Positions 1-11,230 of a stretch of 64,000 bases of DNA are shown here, one piece after another. Position 1 is the stretch's first letter. The number at the start of each line of letters is the position of its first letter. The notes beneath the pieces are model-generated. The model was not told where the DNA came from. It did no database searches and was given only the letters and a program-made list of their open reading frames with translations. Source of the stretch: Sarcophilus harrisii (lineage: Eukaryota > Chordata > Mammalia > Dasyuromorphia > Dasyuridae); the NCBI RefSeq assembly GCF_902635505.1, contig NC_045430.1, positions 24,973,064 to 25,037,063 of the forward strand, written 5' to 3'. A program made the position numbers and the translations under genes.

Positions 1-508
1 TCCTATGATTTAAATTCCAATTACCAAATGAAGATATAGGAGTAGCTGAATGTTAGTTTACAAAACTTTCTGGGGATTAATATTTTTTCAGTTCCTCCTA
101 TGCATAGTCTAAGGGATCCTGACTGACTCAGTTGCTCTCCTCTGGGTAAGTTTCAGTGTCTGAGACCCAGACTGAAGACAACACTCCAGATGTCATCTGC
201 ACCAGGGAGAGAACACTTGACACATCACTGGTTTTTATTAATGCTAAGACCAAAGTTAAGTTTTTGGCTATTTAAATGGTGACAAATAAGAGCATGAAGT
301 CATTCCATTAAAGCACCCCTACTCTTTCTAGTAGAGATTCTTATCTAATCATACCAACCCCAATGTGTCTTTAAGGAGCTTTGGTGCATTTTATCATCCT
401 AGTACAACTCTTCCTAGATTTGGTGCATCCCACATGTAGAGGGGCACAGATAGTGGGGGATCTTTGGGTGAGGTATAAGACCCTTCAGCCCAGAGGAACC
501 TGCTGACA
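1..508. other. Downstream flank of GAS2L3, no gene seen
   Basis: AT-rich single-copy-looking DNA. I see no coding exon, RNA gene or clear repeat here. A minus-strand AATAAA lies at 234-239 but is too far from the gene to favour. Confidence 0.5.
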
Positions 509-1140
509 ATGTCTGGTTCAGCTCCCCATCTCTCCTTGGGGCATCTTAGCCTTTCAAAAAGTCAGGGGGCAAGGGGGGAAAATATGACTGCATGTGTTCT
601 ATTTGAAGCAAGGGACACTTAGAGAGGCATTTACATATCAATGGCAGTGTGCTGTGGTGATGTAATGGTTCCACAGTTGGCACATGCTCAGTGTGCTGTA
701 GTGATGTAATCATACTAAGGTATTTAAGGGCTGAGAGAACTTGAAATAAGGACTCCATCTTTGACCGTCCTCGTGGGTCTCCTGCCTCCTTCACTCCCCC
801 ACTAAGACCAAGGACTCAGGCTGTCCCGAGATCCTCCAGAGAGCCAGTCCAGACGGTATATTTTGGCGCCCCAGCGTGGGAGATCTAGGAAGCACACTAC
901 ATCCCCCAAGAGGGAAGAGAGAGCTCAGTATGAACTGAAGTAGTTAAGACTTTGGCGACATGGATCTTGAGATGGATGTTGAAAGGTGGAATTTGGAAAG
1001 ATGGAGAGGAGGCCGAGAGGATTTATGATTGGAAAAAGCATAACTAAAACATGGAAATGTAGCCTGGCATTTTCAAAGGCCTGTAAAGAAACAAGCCCAG
1101 CCAAGTAGAATTGAGGAAGAATTCAATCTTAAGATTAAGT
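509..1140 (+). mobile_element. Class II (betaretrovirus-like) ERV fragment: LTR plus primer-binding site and leader
   Basis: The stretch from the TGTCTGG at 509 to about 863 looks like an LTR, with a TATTTAAG promoter-like box near 720 and an AATAA-type signal near 746. It is followed at about 864 by TGGCGCCCCAGCGTGGGAG, close to the tRNA-Lys(1,2) primer site used by many betaretrovirus-like ERVs. A short leader follows. No gag, pol or env reading frame was seen, so this is a broken fossil. The left boundary is approximate; age is old by divergence, not measured. Confidence 0.55.
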
Positions 1141-1167
1141 AGGGGGTTCTACTGGCAACCCCCTACT
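1138..1167. repeat. Perfect 11-bp inverted repeat with 8-nt loop
   Basis: AGTAGGGGGTT (1138-1148) is the exact reverse complement of AACCCCCTACT (1157-1167). It lies at the end of the retroviral leader-like stretch and may belong to that element or be chance. Confidence 0.6.
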
Positions 1168-1239
1168 ATGGACAGTCCTCCAACTTACTTGATAACTAAT
1201 AAGCAAGGTCATAAATACAAATGACATTCAGTTGTAGCT

Positions 1240-1605
1240 TATTTGAAAGGAATTGTTGTTTTGTGTCCTTTGTTCTCAAAGAGAACCAAGACATGGGGGG
1301 GGAGGGGGAAGGGGGGGAAAGACACCATAACATGCAAGTGAATTGGATTTAAGTGAGGGAGGGCTAGGCAAGATCACCTGATTCACTTCTCCCTCCAGAG
1401 CCATTGGGGTCCAGTGGCCCACATACAGATCAGTATGACTGGAGATGGTCCTGGATGCAATGGGAGGCCTTGGCCTTTTTAAGCTAACACGTCTAGGTTT
1501 GACTGGGGCAGCGCCCATTCAATGATTAAGACTAACAATCAAGGCAAAAAATCTCCTCTTTCACCTAATCAAAAAAAAAAAAAAAACTAAATAAATAAGT
1601 AAATC
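1240..1605 (+). mobile_element. Marsupial retroposon with A-rich tail
   Basis: It starts near TTGTTGTTTTGTGTCCTTTG and continues through TTCTCAAAGAGAACCAAGAC to an A-rich tail at about 1567-1605. The head resembles the repeats at 31168 and 48500. I take it as a marsupial SINE or the 3' end of an RTE-type LINE; the family name is not certain. The open frame within it (1276-1518, minus) is not a gene. Confidence 0.5.
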
Positions 1606-3080
1606 TGGGAGGGGAAGACTGTCAAGGTTTCTGGCCAAAGAAAAATGATTTACATTCAAACTGAGTCAGGACCAAAAAATGACCAAATGGGGCTTGGCCT
1701 GAGTCAATGAAAATCAGATTAATTTTGATTTAAGGCATGGTCCTTAAGAAAGCTAGCCAGTAAACCCCAAGTTCAGATATCTCAAAAGGAAAAAAAAATG
1801 TTTTTAAGAGCATCTGTAGGTGCTCTGTAGAACAGAGAGAGGGAAGGGAAGGAAAGAAAGGCAGCCTCTGGAGTGATCACCATGATAAATAGACATAGTA
1901 CAAAATGAAGCACAGGACTTATAAAATAAATATTATGTGTAAGGAAGACTCATCCCTAAAATCATTCAATCTAAAATTATCCTCATGTTGTCATGACTTT
2001 GGGAATATATGTTAAAGGGAGGGGAAATCTCCATGTGTTTCTGAAACCAGAAAGTGAATCATTTAGCTAAACACACATTTTAAAAAAAGACATTAAAACT
2101 TGGCATGAGTTTTTATATTTTAATACTTGAATATTTAATACTTAAAGTAAGTTGTGAATTCAGAATCAAGTATTGAGTCTTCATAAAATTAGATATTAAG
2201 AATTTCAGACTTTTTTGGTAATGCAGAATACTTTTTTTAGTCACTAGCACATACATGATTGTATTATAGACAATTAACACTGTCCTTTTTGATCTATGCC
2301 CATATTACTTTCAGCAGCTTATTCAAGACCAAATAATCTAAAAAGGATCAGTGTTGTGATTTCTTTAGAAGTTTGCCCTAACACATTCATTACATTAATA
2401 AAAGTGTGGCAAAGTAATTAAAAACTTATTGCACTGTTTTTTTTTTTTTTGTAATCAATTGAACATGATTGCTTCCTCTAAGAGCTTTGGTAATTTGATT
2501 TGTACACTCAAACTTTGTCAAATAACAAAACACAATTCTGAAAATAATATTCTCTCCTTGGTCTAACATCAAAATGTTACATTTTAAATACTGAAAACTA
2601 TAACAAAATGGTAGCTATCTGGGACACATTTCAATGGCATTTAGGAAAATTAACTGGCTTAGGTGGTTAAGCTCTTGGGACAGGATAAAACAATGACTAA
2701 TTGAATAGATGAGTGCCACAAGAATGGCTGAAGAGGGACGTCTCAGGACTAACAGGCCACACTACAGAAATGTTGTTTTTGTTGGGAGCCATGGTTGGAG
2801 CCATGGTTTGGTTGGTGTGTGTTTTTGCAGTGACACATATCACAACTCATCTATGTCACACAGCAGATTGTCTCCAAGAGCTTGGCACAGCCAAGTAATT
2901 AACGGTACCCAACGGTGAGCCTGGTAAAGTTTGTGACACGTTCTCAGATGATAAACACAAAGACTGTTTGTGTGCCAGGCCCAGCCTGGAGATAGGATCT
3001 GACTAAGTTTGTGCTCTGATCCAGCTTTTGAGAGATGCAGGGGATCTCTATATGCTGATGAGGCAGCAGTGGACTCTAGG
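1606..3080. other. Unassigned flank
   Basis: AT-rich sequence without a recognisable exon. Open frames near 2709-2918 are short, overlap in two frames and match nothing known to me. Confidence 0.4.
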
Positions 3081-3089
3081 ACAATCCTG

Positions 3090-3200
3090 TTCCAAATCAG
3101 AGAATCACAAATCTAGAGCAGAAAGGAGACCAGAGGTCTTCCAGTCCAACTCCTTCAATTTACAAATGTTAGATGCCAAGAGAAATTTTTAATTCTCTAC
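3090..3200 (-). mobile_element. MIR-like CORE-SINE fragment
   Basis: The stretch reading CCAGTCCAACTCCTTCAATT then TACAAATG matches the antisense of the MIR core (usual form: cattttacagatgaggaaac). Confidence 0.5.
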
Positions 3201-3578
3201 AGTTTAGTATACAGAACTGTGTATATATTAGATAAGCTTTTAAAAAATAGACTAGCTTCCTCAAATATCAAAAATATAAAAATATTAAAATTCTAGAAGG
3301 CCACCAGTTAAGAAAGGTTATCCTTGGTCTTTTTTAAATGCAAGTTGCTCATCTCTTGAAAGTGCATTAATTTTTAATTCACTAATAGGAATGGAGATTA
3401 GCCTGTGATTTCATTGGCATGGGGAGGTCCCAGAACTTCCCACTGCAGGCTGGCATTTTCATGGTTAAAGGACTTATCTACGATCATACTGCTAGTATGT
3501 TTCAACAGTGAACATTTCTCCATATATTATGTTATGTTAGTTCTTAGTTTGCTAATGAGAGCAATAATTTATGAACCT

Positions 3579-5385
3579 TTTATTGAGAAAGTGAATTGTT
3601 TTTGAAAAGATGGGTGGATTCTTCTCAAACTGCCTGAATACAGTAGGCCAACTATGTGGGGAACATTCCTTTTAAACCAGCAATTTTTTGTACCTTTGTA
3701 GTTTCCAGCACTTAACAATGTCTCGTACACAGGAGACATTTAACAAATGTTTTTTGAATTGAATATATGAAACCACATTTGTAGCATTATGGTCATTCCA
3801 AAAACTGACCTACATAGCCCTGTATATTAAGAGCATCTAAGAGACAAGGCATTTATATTTTATAGAAGGCTTTCCTATTTTCTAGACTGCAGAATATTAA
3901 CAATCAATTTAAGCCATTGAAAATAAGATTCTAAAAATGTATGCTGTTTTGTTTTTTTTAAAAAGGAAACTGTGACTTTCTTTATCAAAAGCACAAAAGC
4001 CATGATTCACTGTAAAAACCTGCAGGAAAGTATACAACGACATTACAAAATACCCTAAAGGCATAATGTCCTAAATTTTAGAGCTGAAAAATGTAACACT
4101 TTAAAATATTTACAAGTTTCACATCCTTCTAGTATATTATCATTACATGACTTAGTTCCACTACCATACTACAGGGCTATGTTTATGAAACCAAATATTT
4201 CTCACTGATTATCTAAATTATCTGAATTTTAAAGAAACTTTGTTCCAGGTTTAAAAAAAAAAATGAATAACTTTGAGAAAGTGATTAAAATTGCCAAAGC
4301 TACACTCTCAAAGGAAAAGAGAAAAATATTTTCTGAAAGCCAATTTTTATAGCACTACTCAAAATATATTTCTTGTCTTAAAAGATTTTAATCCAAAAGA
4401 ATTCTGACATTCACCTTTATAAATGTCAACTCTTCTTATGTACAGTGTTAAAAAACAATTGCTAGGAAATGTTTTTCTAAGCGCTACTGAATCCATTTCT
4501 GCAGAAACTGTGCACACCATATCCCTTTCTTAGATACAAAATATCTGCATGTTTTCAGATAGCAGACAGAACCAGATTTAGTTTTTATCTATAGTACAGT
4601 ATTAGTAAATCAATAAATTAGGCCTACGGAGTAAAATGTTATTCATGACAACAACAGGTATTTGTTAAGTCAGTCCAGAATCCATCTGGAGGCACCGATC
4701 AAGAAAATTAAAATAGTTTTTAAAAATCTACAGTAATTCAGAGTAATCATTAGCAACCAGTGATAGTTGGCTTTATGCATCAATGGCAGTGCTGAACAGG
4801 AAAGGTAGGTGCATGATGACTTTGCCATATACAAATGCCAAAGCTACAATCAAGAGTTTAGTATTGCTTTAAGCAATAAATAAAATAATAAAGGACATAT
4901 ATCACAACCTTAGAGCTGACATTTTCCTAGACTGGCACTGGATGTAGCCATAATATCAGTAGTGTTCTTGAACATTTCAGCTTTTCTTGCACACAAAGAC
5001 ATGAGCATAATGGGAAGCCATTCACACGAGGGACACTGTCACAGTGAGCCCCCAGCTCAAAGCTCCTAGATGCCATCTTTTGATGAATATGTCCAATTAT
5101 TCAGAGCTGGATATAACCTTTAAGATCCACTCACATGCCCTCATTTTAGAGATGAGGGAACTAAGGCTTACCCAAGGGGATGCCCACAGATAACGGAAAG
5201 AATTCAAACCCGGGTCTTCTTACTCAAATCCAGTGTTCTCTGCCGTGTTTGGTGTTTTGTGTTTGATCTCAGTACAGCTAACTGCTGCACATTCAGACAC
5301 AACAAATTAAAAAGATCTCACTGAAGATCTTGAACACATAAATTAGATCCTTTTCTTCTTACTTCCTGCGCTCACTCCTTTTTAT
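3579..5385 (-). other. GAS2L3: Likely 3' untranslated region of GAS2L3
   Basis: AT-rich DNA follows the GAS2L3 stop codon. An AATAAA (TTTATT on the plus strand) at 3579-3584 is a candidate poly(A) signal and would give a 3' UTR of about 1.8 kb. A second AATAAA at 5381-5386 shares its first base with the last base of the TAA stop and would leave almost no 3' UTR, so I do not favour it. A minus-oriented MIR-like SINE lies at about 5095-5260. The true 3' end cannot be fixed from sequence alone. Confidence 0.4.
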
Positions 5386-6705
5386 TTACTTTCTAGCTTT
5401 CTTATTTCCAGTCATAACAAAATAATGATCATCCTCCTTTTTCTTCAGAGAGGGTATGTCGTTGTCACTGACCGTTTCCTTCCCAGACAAGAGCAATTTC
5501 TTGGTTGACAGAGCTACGGTTTTGCCACACTTTGGTGGGGTTTTCACCAAAGGCTGACCCTTTGGGGTAGGCAGAGCAGCCTTTACTAAAGTCTGTGTTT
5601 TGGTGGAAGACTGGGAAAGCTTGACAACTGACAATGGGGTACGTGCAGAAGACTCAGAGAGACCAGACCCTACCGGGATGCCTTTACTCTTATTCTGGGA
5701 CTGTTTTTTTGTCTCAGAAGCTACATTCTTACCATTCGGTCCCAACAAGGTGGCCACACAGGCTGTTTTTGCAGGAAAACCTGAGGCTGCAGAAACTGGC
5801 TGCTTTAAATTCTGGACTGATTTGAACTTCTGGGGCTGGGCTCTCGCCGTCTGCGGCCTTCTGCTGGGTGGCTGAGAGTGTGCTGCTGCTGGTCTTTCTG
5901 TTGTGCTTTTAGTGCTGGGTTTTGCTAGTTTTGCAGGGGACTGAAGAGACGGAGAAGGATTAGATCCTAGCTGGCCATTTGCTGTGGGAAGCTTGGGGGG
6001 CTTTGGTGAGGCTGAGTGAGATGCTGCATTGTGCTTGGAAGAAACTGAATTGTGCTTTAACTGCCCAGAAGACTTCTGGGAAAGATGAGCAGCAGGAGGC
6101 CTGCTCCCTGAATTCTGCACTGGTGGACACCTGACTTTGGAGTGGTCAGGGGACAAGACCCGTTTGCGTAGAGACTCAGAGACACTCGATGCAGTCCTCA
6201 ACGAACCAGGGGAAGAAGTGCTTTTACTGACTGGATGGGCAAGAGCCAGTGGTTTCTTTGGTGCTCCTTTTGAACCCATGAGATGTTGAGGAGAAGCTGT
6301 TGTTGATGAATTTGGTGCTTTAGAACGCCCAGAGTTTGAGTGACCAGCTTTTAGTGAGCTGGGCAGAGGCAGTGTAGGTGTGGCACATGCCTGAGCAGGA
6401 AACTGAGGGCGTTTGCTAATGGTCTGCTTCTCCCTGGCTCTCAGTACAGAAACTGGTGTGCCAGGTCTCGAATTCTGCTTCTGAATCATGTTGACAGCTG
6501 ACATTGGATCCATTAAAGGTGGTGGTGGGGTTCTGGCAGGTGAATCGGGAATGCTCTCATTAGAAATGCCTTTTTGAAACGCGAGGATTTTTTGCTCCAG
6601 AGTTGCAAATTGCAACACTCGACAGGGGTCATATTTAAGCAGAAAACCTTGAAGGGTATCCCAACCTCCACCAACACGAACCATCACATGTTTGCCATGA
6701 AGCAT
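5386..6705 (-). CDS. GAS2L3: GAS2L3 last coding exon: end of GAR domain and basic disordered tail (439 codons)
   Basis: GAS2-like protein 3 joins actin filaments and microtubules and acts at the spindle midzone and abscission site in cytokinesis. The exon starts after a TTGGACAG acceptor with MLHGKHVMVRVGGGWDTLQG, the second half of the GAR (GAS2-related, microtubule-binding) domain, ending around KYDPCRVLQ. About 400 residues follow that are rich in Ser, Pro, Lys and Thr, low in hydrophobics and free of predicted domains, ending KKEDDHYFVMTGNKKARK, a C-terminus I recognise from mammalian GAS2L3. Several SP/TP sites (e.g. DSPARTP) fit mitotic kinase control, and RTPL is a possible APC/C D-box; both are inference. 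Joined to the upstream exons the protein is 692 residues, near the human length. The tail is less conserved than the CH and GAR domains. Confidence 0.97.
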   Translation of the reverse strand: MLHGKHVMVRVGGGWDTLQGFLLKYDPCRVLQFATLEQKILAFQKGISNESIPDSPARTPPPPLMDPMSAVNMIQKQNSRPGTPVSVLRAREKQTISKRPQFPAQACATPTLPLPSSLKAGHSNSGRSKAPNSSTTASPQHLMGSKGAPKKPLALAHPVSKSTSSPGSLRTASSVSESLRKRVLSPDHSKVRCPPVQNSGSRPPAAHLSQKSSGQLKHNSVSSKHNAASHSASPKPPKLPTANGQLGSNPSPSLQSPAKLAKPSTKSTTERPAAAHSQPPSRRPQTARAQPQKFKSVQNLKQPVSAASGFPAKTACVATLLGPNGKNVASETKKQSQNKSKGIPVGSGLSESSARTPLSVVKLSQSSTKTQTLVKAALPTPKGQPLVKTPPKCGKTVALSTKKLLLSGKETVSDNDIPSLKKKEDDHYFVMTGNKKARK

Positions 6706-7666
6706 CTGTCCAAGTGAAAAAAGGGGAAAGAAAATCTTGAGGTTTACATCTCATCTTGAATGAGTTCTATGGGACGCAGAGGCATAGGAATAGATAGTGA
6801 TCTATATTCTGTATTCTATAGAATGGTCGCCTACTGGTAAGCTATGTCAAATCAAACTGTGAATTTTAAAATGCCAGGCATATTCCAGCTATCTGTCGTG
6901 AAGCAGCTATGAGAAATTGTACCCTTCACAAAACTCATCTCCACATATGACTAGAGATTTGAAAAGTCATTCAGCTAATAGAGAGCTATTTGTTGGAATA
7001 GTGAGTAAGCTGAAGGGAATATTAGTAAGCTAAGGAGAAAGGCTATATAGATAGAATTAACGAAAGGAAAAAAATACAGAAATTAGACAAAAGCTTGACA
7101 ATAAAGATTAAGCTTGAAATGGAAGAGACCATAGTTTCATCCATAGGAACCTATTCCCACTACCTTCTCAAGTTAGGAACAGAGCAAACAATGATACAAG
7201 CAGCTGTTATATTACCTTATAAAAGAGCAAAATCTTGGCTTTTTATCTTCTTATGATGACAAAAATAAGAACCCAAAGCAAAGACAAAGCTGGAGATCAA
7301 GCATGTGGTATAGCCACCAGAGTGCTTAGATGTTATTTCATTGATAATTTAAATTAACAGTCTTTTCTTTAGGGTCCACAGGCTTTGATGCTTCCTGTTT
7401 CCTTTTTATTTTCACTAATTCCAATTTATTTTTACATATGTTCTTTCCCTTTTCTTCTTGCAAGTTAAGACAAAAATGTCCTATTCTATTCATCTCTATA
7501 CCTCAGAAAACTATGCATATAATCCACTAGAAATAAAAATCATGGTGACTGCCGCAAAAATTCCATTTTTTAATGCCAAATCCCCCACCCTCCAAAGAAA
7601 CACTCTTTTTCTTCTAAACATACCTTGCTACTTCAGAAATAATCAAATACAGGTCAAATTCTAAGG

Positions 7667-7860
7667 CAGGGGTCCTCAAACTTTTTAAATAGGGGGCCAG
7701 TTCACTGTCCCTCCGACTGTTGGAGGGCCGGACTATAGTAAAAACAAAAACTTTGTTTTGTGGGCCTTTAAAAATAAAGAAACTTCATAGCACTGGGTGA
7801 GGGGGACAAACATCCTCAGCTGCCGCATCTGGCCCGCGGGCCATAGTTTGAGAACCCCTG
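7667..7860 (-). mobile_element. Non-autonomous hAT element, copy 1 (194 bp, 8-bp target duplication)
   Basis: Ends are CAGGGGTCCTCAAACT and its inverse AGTTTGAGAACCCCTG. It is flanked by TTCTAAGG and TTCTAAAG, an 8-bp duplication with one mismatch, as hAT transposase makes. Copies at 49705 and 55377 lie in the opposite orientation. There is no coding capacity. The terminal sequence suits the Charlie-like hAT families (OC1, hAT1) reported as horizontally transferred into opossum; exact family not settled. It lies in the intron 61 bp downstream of the donor of the GAR exon. Confidence 0.85.
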
Positions 7861-7921
7861 TTCTAAAGTAAAGTATATACAACAATAGCAACACACACAC
7901 TCATACACAGAATATACTTAC

Positions 7922-8029
7922 TCTTATGAAAAGTATTTTGTCTCCTAATCTGTAGCGTCCCTCAGACAGATACTCAATGGAAAATCGATGAGAACAACTG
8001 CATGGAGGATCTTCGGCGATGTGCTTAAC
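7922..8029 (-). CDS. GAS2L3: GAS2L3 exon: first half of GAR domain (36 codons)
   Basis: In-phase exon of exactly 36 codons, from acceptor AATTTAG to donor GTAAGTATA. It encodes VKHIAEDPPCSCSHRF, then a segment through YLSEGRYRLGDKILFIR. The C-x-C pair, together with the DPCR of the next exon, is typical of the GAR domain, which binds microtubules and is thought to hold zinc. Both boundaries are in phase 0 and join smoothly with the neighbouring exons. Confidence 0.97.
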
Positions 8030-8969
8030 CTAAATTTTCAACCGAAATTTAGGACTCAGTATAACCACTGAATTGAAAGTGAAGTTAACTTATGAAATGT
8101 CATGAATAGTTGGTGAAATCAAATTGAAGGATGAAGACTCAAAAACTGTTTTTAAGAACCATTTTACTCCTAAGGAAGCTGGTAAGGATGGATGTCCAGA
8201 CCAAAATGAAAACACTGGATAGTTATTTTTAAGGGTTCTGGGAACTGGTCCCAAACAACAAACCAAAAGGAAATTCCTAAAGAAATAAGCCATATTTTTT
8301 GGATTTGTCCTTTTGGGGCAGACACCTATGTAGATGGTAAACTCATAAAGAAATAATATTGATATCTAGTAGTTACATATGCCTATAAATTCAGATCTAC
8401 TCTTACATAGCTAAAGAAAAACTTGAGATGTCTACAGATACCATATAAAACTCATTAGAGTAACATTTCCTTTAGTTAACAAAAGGCATCTGTCATTTGT
8501 CTGAACTGCAATTTCCTTGGTTTATTTTATTTATTGCCACCTGTCACTATGAGACAAGATGCTTAGATCTCAGAAATTCTATAAAATACAATTGTGTTTC
8601 CTGGGGAGAGTGTGGGGGTTCCCAACCTCAAACAATGTTTTATAGAATAGTTCTCAGGAAGGTACAGGATATAACAAGTTATTACATGACACATATAACT
8701 TAAGTTTAAAAATACAACTAAAAAAAGGCTGAAAAATGAATTTGCTAATAACAATTCTCTATTCACATCAACATTAGCCTAATTTCTATCTTTAGCTATG
8801 ACACATAAGATACTACAATGTCTCTAGATAAATGTGTAAATCAAAAACATTTTGAAAAAAAATGTGTTTTGCATTTTTTTTTTTTGTATTCTAAGCAGAA
8901 TGATTCATTCCCTTCAGGAAGGAAATCGCTTCCATTTCCTGAAAGAATATTAGTTTAGACTGAGTAGAT

Positions 8970-9130
8970 GAATGCTGGGGCAGCAGGTGGTAGGGATGGA
9001 GAGCTATCCTACAGGCCAAAAAATTACAGGTTCAAGTCACTTGACTGTGTGACACTGGGAAAAGTCACTTAATCCCTTAGTTCTCCAGGCAGTTCTCCAA
9101 GTCTAAAAGTGGCACAGCAAGGGCTGATCT
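8970..9130 (+). mobile_element. MAR1-type CORE-SINE
   Basis: Reads GGGGCAGCAGGTGGTAGGGA, then TGTGTGACACTGGGAAAAGT and CACTTAATC, the marsupial tRNA-derived SINE pattern in sense orientation. Confidence 0.7.
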
Positions 9131-9731
9131 GTGTTGGTACCTGAGAATTTTTGATATTAATGAGATCAATGATCCAATCCCTATCTCTATCTGAATACTT
9201 CTCTATCTGAATACTATTAATGTCTAACCATCATAGCTTTAGGCCATAATCTAAAACAAAGTAGAGTGACTCTAAAAGAAGTAATTTTAATTTTTGTCCA
9301 TGATGATAGTCATTAGCATATCACCATTGCACATTCTAACACTGCTATTATTAGTTTTATTATGTTGATGAACTATATCAGTATAGGTGAATATTTTATA
9401 TTCTGGTAAGGAATTTTTTAGAGCAGATTTAAAAAAAAAACTGTAGACAACTTAAATGTGTCTATTGCATTTAAAATGACCACTTTCCAAAAATATAGGT
9501 AGGACAAGTGAATAAGCAGTCATTCCTCTCATGTTATCTTGTGAATCAAGTACTAAGAGAGAATATAAAAATCCAAGAAATAATGGCCTAAGAACTACTT
9601 GATATTTATAACTTATAGTGGCCTTTCTTCATCTGCAATCAAAGCATACCCCTTTACTCACTACTGCAGTGAAGCCAAGGATCAAGGGAAGAAAAAATCA
9701 TATAAAGTTGGCCAGTATGACTGGTACTTAC

Positions 9732-9870
9732 AGCTTCATCGAGCTCTCCATGATGACAGCAGGTCTTTGGTGGGCTTTCTGGTAGGAGAGACCCAGAAGT
9801 ATTTAGCAAGGTTTCTTCTAGTTCGATCTCTTTCTCAAGTTTTATTAATACAGGTGGTTCAACCCCATAT
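9732..9870 (-). CDS. GAS2L3: GAS2L3 exon: linker after CH domain (46 codons plus 1 nt)
   Basis: Encodes (R)YGVEPPVLIKLEKEIELEE through TLLNTSG to GELDEA. The CH domain ends just before it and the GAR domain begins just after. The acceptor is CCTCTACCAG and the donor GTAAGTACC. The entry completes a split Arg codon (AG|A) from the previous exon. The acidic helix-forming stretch LEKEIELEE is strongly conserved in GAS2 family members. Confidence 0.96.
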
Positions 9871-10852
9871 CTGGTAGAGGAAAAGGAAGATAGTGTTGAG
9901 GGAAGAAAAGAACAGAAGGTTGTTAAGGTAAAATCTGGTGCAAGTGATGTAAAGATAATGCTGGTCCCTGCAATAAACACATCTCATCAAATTTACACTA
10001 AGGGTGTTAATGGCCCAATAACATGTCATAAAAGCATTTTATTGGGACTGATGAGAGTGTCTTAATTCCTGAGATTATGAGGCTTCCTCCACCTATTAAT
10101 CCTCACTCTCTACATTTACCAGATGACATCTTAAGAGAACACTTCTTCAAAGTGTTTCACTGGTTATATGTTGTTTGTAACCAACCATAGCCACCTTGTG
10201 TCTCTCCATTGTCTTCTGTGTGATATTCATGTTTAATTCTTTAGACACTCTTGTATTCCAAGTCTCATTGTCATCTATTAATCTGCTATCTACTGGGCCA
10301 CTTGGGGAACACCATGAGAGTATAGGTTGGGAAACAGGAGAGTCCAGGTGGTTTCATTTTAAAGTCACTCTGAATGACCCCCTTTCATATTTAAAGAAGA
10401 CTTACTTCTCTTTAGACAGCTATAGCTTTTGTCTTTTCTCAATTTGTACATAAACTGTTTTATAAATATAAACATGTCATTCCAAAACACAAAAGTCTGT
10501 CATTCCAAAATTAACATCAAAGTTCTTTTGAGAAGAAAAAAATACCTTAGGAGCTGATTAAAGATCAACACAATTATAGAGTATAACCATTTTGGGGGAA
10601 AAAGAATGACATACCTCAGGTCATCCATTTAGATAACACCTTTCTACTAACTTATTATGACACAGTGCACTAGATGGAAAGATATTTTTTATTCTATTAA
10701 GTGACAAAAGAAAAAGAAATGTGTGAAGTAAGTTCAGTTCCTTTGTTCTAATGATTATATTTGCTGGTAAGGCATTCCTTTGCCCTAAAGTAAAATGGCT
10801 AATTATTTTTTAAAAATTAAGGCATCAAAAGTCTGCAATTTTACTGACATAC

Positions 10853-10916
10853 CTTGATACAATTCTCCCAATTTCCAGAAGGCAAAGATAAACCTGTCTT
10901 GGATCTTTGTGTAAAA
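10853..10916 (-). CDS. GAS2L3: GAS2L3 exon: end of CH domain (64 bp)
   Basis: Too short for ORF calling, but it has a clean acceptor (TTTATTTTCCAG) and donor (GTATGTC). It reads (V)LHKDPRQVYLCLLEIGRIVS(R), the last helix of the calponin-homology domain of GAS2 proteins. It completes a split Val codon on entry and leaves a split Arg codon on exit. Confidence 0.96.
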
Positions 10917-11230
10917 CTGGAAAATAAAAAGTTATATTTTATTGTTCAAAATTAAACAAGTAAATTTTTCTTTTGGCATGAAAGAAGCTGTGAAAAAAAG
11001 CCAAGGGTTTAAGTGTAAGCCCTCTGACAACATAGTTTCATTTCTGCCGTTGTATAAATTTTTGTTGAACTGTTTCGCTGAATTGTTGAACAAAGTAAGA
11101 GACTATCAATCTGACCATTATCTAAGAAAAGTAACAAGAACCTCTGAAAGGCAAGATATTCTAACACCCACATTTTTATACCGAAATTTTTATGTTCTTT
11201 AAATATTTCTCTATCACAAATATAAAACAT

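Noticed and set aside
9654-9980. A 108-codon frame read as one exon
   Set aside because: Only 9732-9870 is coding. The extra residues on each side are intron read-through past good splice sites.
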